Source of the DNA: Xanthomonas sp. AM6
GTDB taxonomy: Bacteria > Pseudomonadota > Gammaproteobacteria > Xanthomonadales > Xanthomonadaceae
Length of the DNA stretch: 64,000 nt
Direction of reading: 5' to 3'
Assembly: GCF_025665335.1 (NCBI RefSeq)
Contig: NZ_CP106869.1
Coordinates: 4,552,501-4,616,500 of the forward strand
A program made the translations under genes and the position numbers. Every line of letters begins with the position of its first letter. The stretch's first letter is position 1. The notes beneath the pieces are model-generated. The model was not told the origin of the DNA and ran no database searches. It saw only the letters and a list, made by a program, of their open reading frames with translations. Below are positions 34,473 to 43,541 of the stretch, one piece after another.

Positions 34473-36845
34473 CTAGTTGCGGTACGGCTTGGGCACGCGC
34501 ACCGGCGCCACGTATGCAGGCGCCTGGACCGGCGCCGACACCCGCTCCGGCGCCACCACCGTCAGCGTCTGCGGCAGTTCCTCCTGCGCCGCGACCGCCA
34601 CCAGGGTTTGCGGCGGCAACCACGGCAGTTCGGAACGCGACCGCGACGCGAAGTAGGGTTCACCGGTGGACGACACCATGCTCGACGTTGGCGGCGCGGC
34701 GGAGGTCGTCACTGGAGGGGTCGAGGGGGGCATCGTGGGTGTCGTAGGTGTCGTGGGTGGGACGGTCGGTGGCGTCACAGGCGGCGTCACGGGTGGGCTG
34801 ACAGGCGGCGTCACGGGCGGCGTGACAGGCGGAGTGACAGGCGGCGTGACAGGTGGTGTCACGGGCGGAGTGATCGGCACTGCGGCGGTGATGTTGCCCG
34901 TGGTATGCGCCACGACCGGGCCGCAGCAGTTCAACGGCAGCGCGAAGGCGCCGGCGTCGGCGCCGGCCAGGCTGTAGCCGGTGAAGCTGATGGCCTTGTC
35001 GCTGCCCGTCTGCGGAGTGGCGAAATTGGCGCTGGCGCCCAGACCGGCGAGCAGGATCACCCCGTCGGGATTGCCTTTCAGCCCGGTCAGCGTGGTCGCG
35101 GTGGTGCCGTCGAAGGGCTTGTCGCCGCCGGTGGCGAACACCAGCATGAACTGGCGCAGCGCCGCGCCCTGGGTGAGGGTGAGGCGGGTGGAATAGTCGG
35201 TCGGCGCCGTGTACGACACGGGGTTGTAGTAGATCGTCACCGGCGCGGCGGTCACCGTGGCCGGCGGGGCGAGCGCATCGAACACGACCGTGCCGCCCTC
35301 GATGCCGGGACCGGTGCCGTCGGTGTCCGCGCTCAGGGTCAGGCCCAGCGGCAGGTTCAGGCTGCGGGTCGGATCGCCGGTGCCGCGGGTGACGGTGATC
35401 GCGCCGCCGATGTTGACGTCGTTGGCCGCGCACATCATCAGGTTGCCGTCGGTCACCGTGATCGCCGCGTCCTGGTTGATGTCCCGGCCCGCGCTGAGCA
35501 GCACGCTGCCGTTGGTCGTGGTGATGGCGGCGTCGACGTTGACGTCCTGGCCGCAGCACACCACCAGGTTGCCGTTGGTGGCGGTGATGGGTGCATTGAT
35601 GTCGACGTTGCGGTCGGCGGTGAGGGTGAGCGTGGTGGGGCTGCCGCTGGCCGACCAGGTGACCGCGTCGTTGACGAAGATGTCGCCGTTCTCGGTCCCG
35701 GCCCCGCTGGTGCTGATCTCGATGTTGTTGGTCACCAGCTGGGCCGAGAGCGTGGAGCCGGCGATGTTGTCGCCGGGGTCGCTGCCGATGGTGAAGTCCT
35801 GCGGATCGATCAGCCAGCTGCCGGTGCGGCCGGCGGTCGCCGCGGTGGTCACGCGTGCACCCGCGTCGACGGCGACCGTGGCGGCCGAGGTTTCCACGAA
35901 GCCGCCGTCGCCGCCGCCGGGCGCGCTGGCGTCGATGATGCCGCCGACCGTGACCGTGCCGCTGCGCATGTCGCCCAGCAGCAGGATGCTGCCGTTGCGG
36001 CGCTCGATGGTGCGGGCCTGGACCACGCCGGTGTTGTTGACCGTGGTGTGCAGCAGGTTGCCGGCGGCCTGCGCCGTCATCAGCACGCGACCGCCATCGG
36101 CGCGAAGCAGTCCGCCGTTCTCGGCCAGCGCGTGCAGCGCGCCCGCGGAGACCGTCACGTTCAATAGCCCGTCGCCAGCGACATCCAGGGTGACCGCGTC
36201 GCCGGCGGCCAGCGCCACCGTGCCCAGCCGGGCGACGATCAGGCCCTGGTTGCTCACGCTCCTGCCCATCAGCGCCACGTAGCCGCCATCGGCGGCGGCG
36301 ATGCTGCCCTGGTTGACCACCGAGCCGGTGCCGGCGCCGGTGAAGGCGTACCGCCCCGCCTGGAAATCGGCGTCGCTGATGGTCATGGTCGAGGCGACGA
36401 GCCCGCCGACGTTCACCGACGCGCCCTGGGCAAAGAGAATGCCGTTGGGATTGAGCAGGAACACCCGGCCGTTGGCGGTCAGGTTGCCCAGGATCAGCGA
36501 CGGATTCGCGCCAAGCACGCGGTTCAGCGCGATGGAACTGGCGCCGGGCTGCACGAACTGCACCGACTCGCCGGCGCCGATGCTGAAGTCCTGCCAGTTG
36601 ATCGAGGCGTTCGCCGTGGTCTGGGTGATGCGGGTGTGCGCGCCGGCCTGGTCGATGCTGGCCGCGCCGGTGGTCACCACGCCGCCCGATGGCGGAGCGG
36701 CGTGCAGCGCTGGCGCCAGCGCCAGCAGCAGGGCGGCCGACAGCGCATGGGTAACCATGCGATCCAGTGCGCGACCAGCGTGGGGACGGCGCGCGTTGGC
36801 GGTGGCCGGACTTGTCGCCCGGCTGGAAGCTTGGACACGGTTCAT
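34473..36845 (-). CDS. Two-partner secretion exoprotein (filamentous haemagglutinin N-terminal domain)
   Basis: TpsA-type protein of 790 residues. After a long signal region (about 49 residues, ending LAPALHAA) comes the TPS domain: ITQTTANASINWQDFSIGAGESVQFVQPGASSIALNRVLG and then LTANGRVFLLNPNGILFAQGASVNVGGLVAST. A beta-helix part follows with repeated DVNVDAAITTTNGSVLLSAG-like units. An MBG/YDG-like domain is at about residues 560-650 (GGDKPFDGTTATTLTGLKGNPDG), then a PVTP repeat and a short tail. It is small for the class. Secretion should need the FhaC-like partner directly upstream. An adhesin role is inferred from the family. Confidence 0.9.
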   Translation of the reverse strand: MNRVQASSRATSPATANARRPHAGRALDRMVTHALSAALLLALAPALHAAPPSGGVVTTGAASIDQAGAHTRITQTTANASINWQDFSIGAGESVQFVQPGASSIALNRVLGANPSLILGNLTANGRVFLLNPNGILFAQGASVNVGGLVASTMTISDADFQAGRYAFTGAGTGSVVNQGSIAAADGGYVALMGRSVSNQGLIVARLGTVALAAGDAVTLDVAGDGLLNVTVSAGALHALAENGGLLRADGGRVLMTAQAAGNLLHTTVNNTGVVQARTIERRNGSILLLGDMRSGTVTVGGIIDASAPGGGDGGFVETSAATVAVDAGARVTTAATAGRTGSWLIDPQDFTIGSDPGDNIAGSTLSAQLVTNNIEISTSGAGTENGDIFVNDAVTWSASGSPTTLTLTADRNVDINAPITATNGNLVVCCGQDVNVDAAITTTNGSVLLSAGRDINQDAAITVTDGNLMMCAANDVNIGGAITVTRGTGDPTRSLNLPLGLTLSADTDGTGPGIEGGTVVFDALAPPATVTAAPVTIYYNPVSYTAPTDYSTRLTLTQGAALRQFMLVFATGGDKPFDGTTATTLTGLKGNPDGVILLAGLGASANFATPQTGSDKAISFTGYSLAGADAGAFALPLNCCGPVVAHTTGNITAAVPITPPVTPPVTPPVTPPVTPPVTPPVSPPVTPPVTPPTVPPTTPTTPTMPPSTPPVTTSAAPPTSSMVSSTGEPYFASRSRSELPWLPPQTLVAVAAQEELPQTLTVVAPERVSAPVQAPAYVAPVRVPKPYRN
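34768..34875 (-). repeat. 12-bp tandem repeat encoding PVTP units
   Basis: About nine degenerate copies of a 12-bp unit (GGCGTGACAGGC and variants on the plus strand) encode PPVTPPVTPP within the exoprotein. They form a proline-rich stalk between the beta-rich domain and the C-terminal tail. Copy number is likely to vary between strains. Confidence 0.85.
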
Positions 36846-36888
36846 GGGTGATCCTTCGAATGAGTGGGTGGGCGCGTGCGGCGAACGC

Positions 36889-38574
36889 TCAGAAATACTT
36901 GATGGCCTGGATCCAGAAGCGCCCGGACCTGTCCGCTGCGGAGACCGCGTCTTCGCCGCCCAGCTTGCGTGCGTAGTAGGTTCTGACCGCGAAGTCGCCC
37001 GGCGCCTCCCAGGTGGCGCCGATGCCGGCGCCGCTGAGGGTGCGGTCGTTGGAACCGGCGAACCACGGATCCCGGTTGGCCGCGATCCTGCCGGCGTCGA
37101 TGAAGCCGACCAGGTGCACCTGGCCGGGCACGCGCTCGCTCAGCCCCGTCAGCAACACGCGTGCTTCCACATTGGCCAGGATGCCTTCGTCGCCGAAGCC
37201 TTCGCCCTGCGGATAGGCGCGCACGCCGTCGATGCCGCCAAGCACCATCTTTTCGTAGGGGTCCAGGTTGCGCGAGGCGATCTGTCCGCCGATCGCGCCG
37301 TACAGCGCGACCCGGTCGGTGACCCGCTGCAGGCGCGAGGCGTTGAAGGCGAGCTTGGCGTAGCCGCCATCGCTGCGCGCGCTCGCCGCGTCGGCGGCGC
37401 GCGCGGTCGGCGTGCGGATGTCGAGTTCGCCCACCGACAGCCCCAGGTAGAACGTGTTCGCACCGCCGCCGCCGAAACCGTCGTAGCGGTTGCCGTAGAG
37501 ACTGGCCGTGGCCACGCGCGCCTGCTTGTCGACCACCGAGGAGATCAGGTCGATCCGGTCCTGGAAGTCGCGGTGTTCCAACAGCAGGCCCGTGTAGAGA
37601 TTGGTGTCGCGCGAGCGGATCAGCGGGACCGAGCCGAAGAGGCTGGCGATGTCGGCGCTGCCGTGGGCGCCGAGGCCTTCGTACCGATCGCCCAGCTCGT
37701 ATTCCAGGCGGCTGTAGGCCATGCCCGCGGTGGCCCGGCCGAACGGCATCTGGTAGGCGGCGCGGCCGTAGCTCAGGCCCGAGCCGGAGGTCAGCACGCG
37801 CAGCGAGGCCACGTCGCCGCGTCCGAGCGGATTGTTGAGGTTGACCGTGGCGCCGACGCGGTATTCCCCGGTGTACGGGTTGCCGGCGTTGTCGGCGTCG
37901 ACGCTGCCGGTGACGCGCCGGCCCGGAGCGACGTCCACGACCAGGTCGGAACTGCCCGGCGCCTGGCCGGGTGCCATCGTCGACCGTACGACGACGCCCG
38001 GCAAGTCCGACAGCAGCAGTAGGCGGTCCTCGATCGGCTCGATGGTGAGCCGATCGCCGCTGTCCAGCCCGGCCAGGCGGCTCCTGGCCACCTGGTCGGC
38101 CAGGCCGCTCTGGTTGCGCAGGATGACCTGCCCCAGAACACCTTCGCTGACCGCGATGGTCAACGTGCCGGTGGTGACGTCCTGCGCCGGTAGATAGGCG
38201 CGCGCAACGAAGTAGCCGTGGTTCCGGTAGTGGTCGGTGATGCGCGCGGCCATCGCCTGCATCTGCGCCAGGGTCTGCGTGGCGCCGGGGACGAACCCGG
38301 CGACCGCGACCAGTTCGGCTTGCGGATAGGCGGTGGCGCCGGCGATCCGCAGCTGGTTGACCAGTACGCTGGGCGCATCGGCGGTGGATGGGGCGGCAGT
38401 GATGCCGTCCTCGATGCGGATCTGCGGCGGCGGCAGCGGCGCGGGCGGCAGCGGCGCGGGCGGCGGCGTCGGCAGCTGGCGCAACTGGCTGCCTGCTCCA
38501 GGCAGTTGCTGCGCCAGCGCTCCGTGGCCGATGGCGAGCAGCATCAGCGGCAATAGTTTCAATCTTGGATTCAT
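36889..38574 (-). CDS. Two-partner secretion outer-membrane transporter (FhaC/ShlB/HecB family)
   Basis: TpsB protein of 561 residues. A signal peptide (MNPRLKLLPLMLLAIGHGALA) is followed by a proline-rich linker, a POTRA_2 domain (LVNQLRIAGATAYPQAELVAVAGFVPG) and a second POTRA region (VILRNQSGLADQVARSRLAGLDSGDRLTIEPIEDRLLLLSDLPGV). The 16-stranded barrel contains the conserved motifs GGIDGVRAYPQGE and LVGFIDAGRI, and the protein ends in Phe. It should export the exoprotein encoded 43 bp downstream. The start at 38574 is where the signal peptide begins, with AAGGA upstream. Confidence 0.92.
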   Translation of the reverse strand: MNPRLKLLPLMLLAIGHGALAQQLPGAGSQLRQLPTPPPAPLPPAPLPPPQIRIEDGITAAPSTADAPSVLVNQLRIAGATAYPQAELVAVAGFVPGATQTLAQMQAMAARITDHYRNHGYFVARAYLPAQDVTTGTLTIAVSEGVLGQVILRNQSGLADQVARSRLAGLDSGDRLTIEPIEDRLLLLSDLPGVVVRSTMAPGQAPGSSDLVVDVAPGRRVTGSVDADNAGNPYTGEYRVGATVNLNNPLGRGDVASLRVLTSGSGLSYGRAAYQMPFGRATAGMAYSRLEYELGDRYEGLGAHGSADIASLFGSVPLIRSRDTNLYTGLLLEHRDFQDRIDLISSVVDKQARVATASLYGNRYDGFGGGGANTFYLGLSVGELDIRTPTARAADAASARSDGGYAKLAFNASRLQRVTDRVALYGAIGGQIASRNLDPYEKMVLGGIDGVRAYPQGEGFGDEGILANVEARVLLTGLSERVPGQVHLVGFIDAGRIAANRDPWFAGSNDRTLSGAGIGATWEAPGDFAVRTYYARKLGGEDAVSAADRSGRFWIQAIKYF

Positions 38575-39199
38575 GGCCTGCGTCCTTACCGGTATCGGCC
38601 ATCGCCGCATCTGGGTGCAGATGCGTGCGGTCGGCCGCGTCGCGTTGATGGGAGGTAGTGGCCGGCCACACGGCGCGCGTGCGGACGTAAGCGCAGCTGG
38701 ATGCAGGCGCAGGCGTTGCCGGCAATCGCGGCGGCGAATGCAGGACGGACGGGCTACGGGCGTTCCTGTTGCCTGAGGCGAGTGGCGCAGTGGTTTGCGC
38801 CGATTCCTTGCCCTGGCAAAGCGGTCTTCGGCCTGATGTGGCGATGGAGAGAGCGGCACGGACGGGCCGTGGCAAATCCACTACTGGGTCGGCGTATGCA
38901 ACCAACGCAATCCCGGTGGATGGGCCATTAGGGACCGTTTGTTAGAAAATCGTTGTGACAGGGTTGGCAGACGGCCGGGCAGCAGTGACTGCGGTTAAGG
39001 CTGGCCCGACAAAGCGCGGCTGAACGCTCAGGCGTTCGCCGTGATGGCGTGATGGATCGCGCAGCGCGTGATTGCCGGACAGGTATCGCGCAGTTGCATG
39101 CGCGGCCGAAGGGCGACGCCGCATCGCAGGTGCAAAAAACCCGCGGCAATGCGCGGGTGCGATGAAGCGGCACGACAGCGGCGTCCCTGGACCGCCCGA
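38575..39199. other. 625-bp intergenic stretch, no gene seen
   Basis: The region lies between the start of the two-partner secretion operon and tRNA-Thr. It is lower in GC around 38930-38970 and contains no open frame with recognisable similarity. The promoter of the secretion operon should be here; no specific box could be identified. Confidence 0.4.
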
Positions 39200-39275
39200 T
39201 GGTGCCGACACCCGGATTCGAACTGGGGACCTACCGCTTACAAGGCGGTTGCTCTACCAACTGAGCTATGCCGGC
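39200..39275 (-). tRNA. tRNA-Thr (anticodon TGT)
   Basis: The minus strand folds as a full cloverleaf of 76 nt: acceptor GCCGGCA pairing with TGTCGGC, D arm GCTCAGTTGGTAGAGC, anticodon stem ACCGC/GCGGT with loop CTTGTAA (anticodon TGT), and T arm with GTTCGAATC. An encoded CCA follows the discriminator A. Confidence 0.96.
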
Positions 39276-39316
39276 AAAGGCTGCGCGACGCGCGTGCCGC
39301 GTGGCGGCGCGCCATT

Positions 39317-40144
39317 CTAGCGCAGCGCGGCGCAGTCCAGTGAGCGCTGCCGCTGCGCGCCGAGCTGGCGCCGCAGCGACGTGGCCTGCGCCGCGGAGGC
39401 GGCGCGCAGGTCCAGCCACCAGCGCGACTGGCCGCTGCCGCCGCTGGGGATCAGGTCCACGTTGAAGCCGACCTTGGCCAGTTCGGCGCGGCGGCGTTCG
39501 GCGCCTTCGCGGCTGCGGTACTGGCCGAGCGCGATGGCGCCGGTTTCCTCGCCCTGGCGGATCGGGTAGTAGTCGCGGATGCCGGCGGCGACGATGCGAT
39601 CGACCGCGGCCTTGACCCCGTCCTCGCCGCCGATGGTCGGCAGCAGCACGCGGAAGCTGGTGGCGTCGTCGTCGCCGACCTCGCGCAGGCGCGGGCGCGG
39701 CGCGGCGGCGCCGAGCGTGGCGACGGCGGCCTCGGCGGCGGCGCGGTCCGGATACGGGCCCAGGCTCAGGCAGACCGCGGCGGCGGCAGGTTCCGTGGCG
39801 GCGACTGGCGCGTCGCTGTCGCTGGGTGCCTTGGGAGGTAGCGGCGCGGCGGCGGTCGGCGCGGCGGTCGCTGGCACCGCGGTGGCCGCGGGTGCGTCGG
39901 GGACCGCAGCGGCAGCGGCCGGCGCGGTGGCGGGAGGGGCATGCGCTGGCGCCGCAGCGGACGCAGGCGCCGTGGACGCCGCCGCTGGCACGGCCTGCGA
40001 TGCCGGGACCAGCTGCAGCGACGCCACCCCGGCAGGCGGCGTCGGCAGCGGCGCCGGCGCGGGGGTCTGCGGCTGCGTCGCCCACCACAGCGCGACGCCG
40101 AGGTTGAGGATGGTCAGGACGACGAGCAGGGCGCGGACGAGCAT
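39317..40144 (-). CDS. SPOR domain-containing protein
   Basis: Protein of 275 residues with an N-terminal signal-anchor (VRALLVVLTILNLGVALWW). A long Pro/Ala-rich linker (about residues 25-125) is followed by a region with two SPOR-like patterns, including the terminal TGAIALGQYRSREGAERRRAELAKVGFNVDLIPSGG. SPOR domains bind denuded glycan strands in septal peptidoglycan, so a cell-division or envelope role is likely. It follows coaX by 9 bp and probably belongs to the birA-coaX transcript. Confidence 0.85.
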   Translation of the reverse strand: MLVRALLVVLTILNLGVALWWATQPQTPAPAPLPTPPAGVASLQLVPASQAVPAAASTAPASAAAPAHAPPATAPAAAAAVPDAPAATAVPATAAPTAAAPLPPKAPSDSDAPVAATEPAAAAVCLSLGPYPDRAAAEAAVATLGAAAPRPRLREVGDDDATSFRVLLPTIGGEDGVKAAVDRIVAAGIRDYYPIRQGEETGAIALGQYRSREGAERRRAELAKVGFNVDLIPSGGSGQSRWWLDLRAASAAQATSLRRQLGAQRQRSLDCAALR

Positions 40145-40153
40145 GCGCGGATT

Positions 40154-40894
40154 CTACCCGGCGCGTCCGGCCGCGGCGTGCGCCTGCGCCCACAGCGCCA
40201 GCCCGTCCAGCACCAGCGACGGCCGCTGCTCGGCCGCCGGCAACGCGTGCAGCAACGGCGGCGCGCCGCCGCCATGCAGCAGCAGCCGCGGCGGCCGCGC
40301 CAGCAGCGCCTGGCCCTGCTGCAGGCTGCGCTCGATCAGCGCCAGCGCCGCGCCGTCGCACCCGGAGGCCAGCGCATCGGCGGTCTCGGTGGCGAACTCG
40401 CGGTAGCTGCCGCCCTCGGCCGGCAGCTGCGCGGCGCGCTGCTGCAGGGCCTGGCGCATCGTGGTCGGCGACGGCGCGATGCGCCCGCCGTGGTGCAGGC
40501 CGTCGCGATCGAGCAGGTCCACGGTCAGCGCGGTGCCGACCCCGACCACCAGCACGTCGCCACCGCCATGCGCGGCGAGCAGCGCCAGGAAGCGGTCCAC
40601 GCCGAACTTGTGCGGCTGCGCGTAGGCGATGCGCACGCCGGCGCAGGCGGCCTCGGTGCGCGCTACCTGCACCTGCGCGAACCGGCTGCGCAGCGCGTCC
40701 AGCACCGCCGCGGTCAACGCCGGCGCGGCGACGCTGGCGACATAGGCGGTGTCGCCGCGCGGCAGCGCCGCCACCGCGGCCGCGTCCATCGCCTCGGCGC
40801 CGTGCGCCCAGGCCTGCACCGCACCGGCGCGGCCGCGTTCCAGTGCGGCGAACTTGAAGCGCGAATTGCCCAGGTCGAACAGCCAGTCGCTCAT
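40154..40894 (-). CDS. coaX: Type III pantothenate kinase
   Basis: First enzyme of coenzyme A synthesis, phosphorylating pantothenate, in the acetyl-CoA-insensitive CoaX form (246 residues). Motifs seen are the N-terminal phosphate loop FDLGNSRFKFA, PHKFGVDRFLAL (catalytic Asp), VVGVGTALTVDLLD, and GGRIAPSPTTMRQAL. The ATG overlaps the birA stop codon (ATGA). The birA-coaX order is widespread, linking two cofactor enzymes. Confidence 0.94.
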   Translation of the reverse strand: MSDWLFDLGNSRFKFAALERGRAGAVQAWAHGAEAMDAAAVAALPRGDTAYVASVAAPALTAAVLDALRSRFAQVQVARTEAACAGVRIAYAQPHKFGVDRFLALLAAHGGGDVLVVGVGTALTVDLLDRDGLHHGGRIAPSPTTMRQALQQRAAQLPAEGGSYREFATETADALASGCDGAALALIERSLQQGQALLARPPRLLLHGGGAPPLLHALPAAEQRPSLVLDGLALWAQAHAAAGRAG

Positions 40895-41862
40895 GCCGGC
40901 CTCACGCTGACTTCGCCGGCATGCAGCGGCCGCTCGCCATCGGCGAAGGCCACCCGCAGCGCGCCGTCGTCGGCCAGGCCCAGCGCCACGCCCTCGCGCG
41001 CGACGCCGCCCTCGTCGATGCGGATCGCGCGCCCGGCGAGCAGGTCCAGCGCGGCATAGCGCGGCAGGAACGGCGCCAGGCCCTGCGCGTCGAACAGCGC
41101 CAGCGCCGGCAGCAGGTGCGACAGCACCGCGGCGGCGATGGCGTTGCGCGACACCGCGGCCTCGGCGCCGGCCAGCGTGGCCAGGTCGGTCCACGGCTGG
41201 TCGATCGCCGCGGCGCTGGCCGCCGGCATGCGCACGTTGAGCCCCAGGCCGATCACCGCCCGCGCCGGCCCGGCGAACTCGCCGCCGCCTTCGACCAGCA
41301 GCCCGCCGAGCTTGCGCCCGTCGGCGAGCAGGTCGTTCGGCCATTTCAGCCCGACCGTGGCGAAACCGGCCGCGCGCAGCGCCTCGGCCACGGCCACGCC
41401 GGCGGCCAGGCTCAGCCCGCCCAGCCGCCCCAGCCCGCCGCCGAAGCCGCGCGCCACCGACAGGTACAGGTGCGCCGCCAGCGGCGAGGCCCAGACCCGG
41501 CCGCGGCGGCCGCGGCCGCCGGTCTGGCGCTCGGCCAGCAGCACCTCGCTGCCGCGCGCCGGGGCCGGCCGCGCCAGCAGCGTGCTGTTGCTGGAGGCCA
41601 GGCTCCAGGCGATCTCCAGCCCGGCCAGTTCGGCGCGCGCCGCCGGCGCCAGCGCGGCGCCGATGCGCTCGGCCTGGAGCAGTTCCAGCGGCCGCGCCAG
41701 CCCGTAGCCCTCGCCGGCGCGGCCGTCGATCTCCACCCCGGCCGCGCGCAGGCCCTGGATACGCTTCCACACCGCGGCCCGGGTCAGCCCGAAGGAGCGC
41801 GCCAGGGCGTCGCCGGAAAGGCGGCCCTGGCTGAGCCGGGCCAGTAGTTCGCGCTCGTCCAC
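40891..41862 (-). CDS. birA: Biotin-[acetyl-CoA carboxylase] ligase / biotin repressor
   Basis: Bifunctional protein of 323 residues. An N-terminal winged helix (LLARLSQGRLSGDALARSFGLTRAAVWKRIQGLRAAG) is followed by the ligase domain with the biotinyl-AMP loop TGGRGRRGRVWASP, LKWPNDLLADGRKLGGLLVE and GLGLNV, and a small C-terminal SH3-like domain. The DNA-binding domain suggests it also represses biotin genes. No ATG is available near the conserved start; GTG at 41862 (MDERELLARL) is used. Confidence 0.92.
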   Translation of the reverse strand: MDERELLARLSQGRLSGDALARSFGLTRAAVWKRIQGLRAAGVEIDGRAGEGYGLARPLELLQAERIGAALAPAARAELAGLEIAWSLASSNSTLLARPAPARGSEVLLAERQTGGRGRRGRVWASPLAAHLYLSVARGFGGGLGRLGGLSLAAGVAVAEALRAAGFATVGLKWPNDLLADGRKLGGLLVEGGGEFAGPARAVIGLGLNVRMPAASAAAIDQPWTDLATLAGAEAAVSRNAIAAAVLSHLLPALALFDAQGLAPFLPRYAALDLLAGRAIRIDEGGVAREGVALGLADDGALRVAFADGERPLHAGEVSVRPA

Positions 41863-42024
41863 GCCGGTTCCATCGCCTCGTTTCAATCCGCACGCCCCTG
41901 AAGACGCGACCTCGAAGCGGAAAAGTATGCGGGAAGCGTCGCCCCTGCGTGCAGCGTCGCCCCTGCCCGGGGCGAAAACCGCGCTAGAATCGGGATTCAC
42001 CGCCGCTCGCCCTGGATGCCGACG

Positions 42025-42297
42025 ATGCGCCGCTTCCTGCCGTGCCTGATCCTGCTGCTGCTCCCGCTGGCGGCCGCCCACGCGTCCGACGCGCTGGCGA
42101 GCAAGCAGCGCAACGACTGCGTCTACACCGATGCGACCGACGCGGACACCGCGCCGGCACGCCCGGCCGCGGCAGCGCACCCGCCGGCCTCCGCCAAGCC
42201 CGGCGCGGCGCCGAGCGGCGGCGGCGGCGACAGCGACCTGGTGCCGCGCCTGCGCATGCCCAAGTGGCACAGCTTCCTGCCGGGGATGTTCCGCTGA
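42025..42297 (+). CDS. Small secreted protein of unknown function
   Basis: Protein of 90 residues: signal peptide MRRFLPCLILLLLPLAAAHA, then a short mature part with a single Cys in KQRNDCVYTDATDAD, an Ala/Pro/Gly-rich middle and a tail PRLRMPKWHSFLPGMFR. No known domain. An ATG three codons upstream (42016) is an alternative start. Its stop codon overlaps the start region of the MtfA gene, so the two are probably co-expressed. Divergent from birA. Confidence 0.65.
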   Translation: MRRFLPCLILLLLPLAAAHASDALASKQRNDCVYTDATDADTAPARPAAAAHPPASAKPGAAPSGGGGDSDLVPRLRMPKWHSFLPGMFR

Positions 42298-43052
42298 TCC
42301 CACGCTGGTTGCGCTGGCTGTCGCCGGCGCCTGTCGCGATCGACGAGACGACCTGGCAACAGGTGCGGCAGCGCTGCGCGTGGGTGGCGGCGCTGGACGC
42401 GGCGCGCGCGCAGAAACTGCGTGCGCTGGCCGCGCAGTTCCTGCACAGCAAGACCATCTCGCCGCTGGCCGACCTGCATCTGGATGCGGTACAGCGCGCC
42501 GTGCTGGCCGCGTTGTGCTGCCTGCCGCTGCTGGAATTCGGCGGCGACGGCCTGCGCGGCTGGTCGCAGCTGCTGGTGTATCCGGACGCGTTCCGCGTGC
42601 AGCGCAGCCACGTCGATGCGGCCGGCGTGCTGCACGAATGGGAGGACGAACTGATCGGCGAATCCTGGGACAGCGGCCCGCTGATCCTGTCCTGGGCCGA
42701 CGTGCAGGCCGACCTGGACGACCCGCGCGCCGGCTATTGCGTGGCGGTGCACGAGATGGCGCACAAGCTCGACGTGCTCGACGGTGCGCTGGACGGCACC
42801 CCGCCGCTGCCGCGCGACTGGCAGCGCCGCTGGGCCGCCGACTTCCAGCGCAGCTACGACGCATTCTGCGAACGCGTGGACCGCGGCCGCGCCAGCGAGA
42901 TCGACGCCTACGCCGCCGAGGCGCCGGAAGAATTCTTCGCGGTGGTCAGCGAATACCACTTCTCCGCACCGCAGCGGCTGCAGCGCGAGATGCCGGACGT
43001 CGCCGCGCACCTGGCGCGGTTCTACGGCCCCTCGCCGTTCGCCGCGGCGTAA
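42294..43052 (+). CDS. mtfA: M90 zinc-dependent peptidase MtfA
   Basis: Cytoplasmic metallopeptidase of about 252 residues. In E. coli, MtfA binds the glucose-PTS repressor Mlc and has aminopeptidase activity. The zinc motif HEMAHKLDVLDG (near residue 151) and the downstream glutamate in AEAPEEFFAVVSEYHF are intact. FLHSKTISPL and PLLEFGGDGLRGWSQLLVYP also fit the family. No ATG is suitably placed; the frame could begin at CTG 42294, overlapping the upstream stop codon, or at TTG 42309, so the start is uncertain. Confidence 0.85.
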   Translation: MIPRWLRWLSPAPVAIDETTWQQVRQRCAWVAALDAARAQKLRALAAQFLHSKTISPLADLHLDAVQRAVLAALCCLPLLEFGGDGLRGWSQLLVYPDAFRVQRSHVDAAGVLHEWEDELIGESWDSGPLILSWADVQADLDDPRAGYCVAVHEMAHKLDVLDGALDGTPPLPRDWQRRWAADFQRSYDAFCERVDRGRASEIDAYAAEAPEEFFAVVSEYHFSAPQRLQREMPDVAAHLARFYGPSPFAAA

Positions 43053-43099
43053 GCGCGCGGCGCGCGGCGCGCAGGCGGCGGTCACGCATCGCGGGCGCC

Positions 43100-43457
43100 C
43101 TGCAGGAACGGCTCCAATCGCGACAGGCGCAACGGCGAACTCTCCGGCGTCGGACGCTGTCGGGACTGAAGTCCCTCCCACATGCGCCAGTGAGCTTGCC
43201 GCGCATCCTGTAGGAGCGACTTCAGTCGCGACGAGCGAAGCAGTGGACCTACCGCAACCGATCACGGGTCGGGGCTGAAGCCCCTCCTACAGCGCACTCG
43301 GCCAATCGATCGCGAGCTCCCTGCGGGAGCGGCTTCAGCCGCGACGAACGCAGCGATCAGCTTTCCGGCGACGGACACTGCAGGGCCGAAGCCTCTCCTA
43401 CAGCGAACCATCCAGCTTGCCGCAAAAAGCCCCTGTAGGAGCGACTTCAGTCGCGAC
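43100..43457 (+). repeat. Cluster of about seven REP-like palindromes
   Basis: Members begin near 43104 (degenerate), 43159, 43209, 43268, 43323, 43383 (degenerate) and 43435, alternating in orientation and differing in the centre (GACTTCAGTC, GGGCTGAAGCCC, GGCTTCAGCC). They fill the space between the convergent mtfA and DUF1501 genes. Confidence 0.88.
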
Positions 43458-43541
43458 GAGCGAAAGCGGCAGACCCGACGGGATCGAACAGCACCCAGGG
43501 CGATGCACCAAGCCACGCCGGCTCATGGCGAACACCACGCC

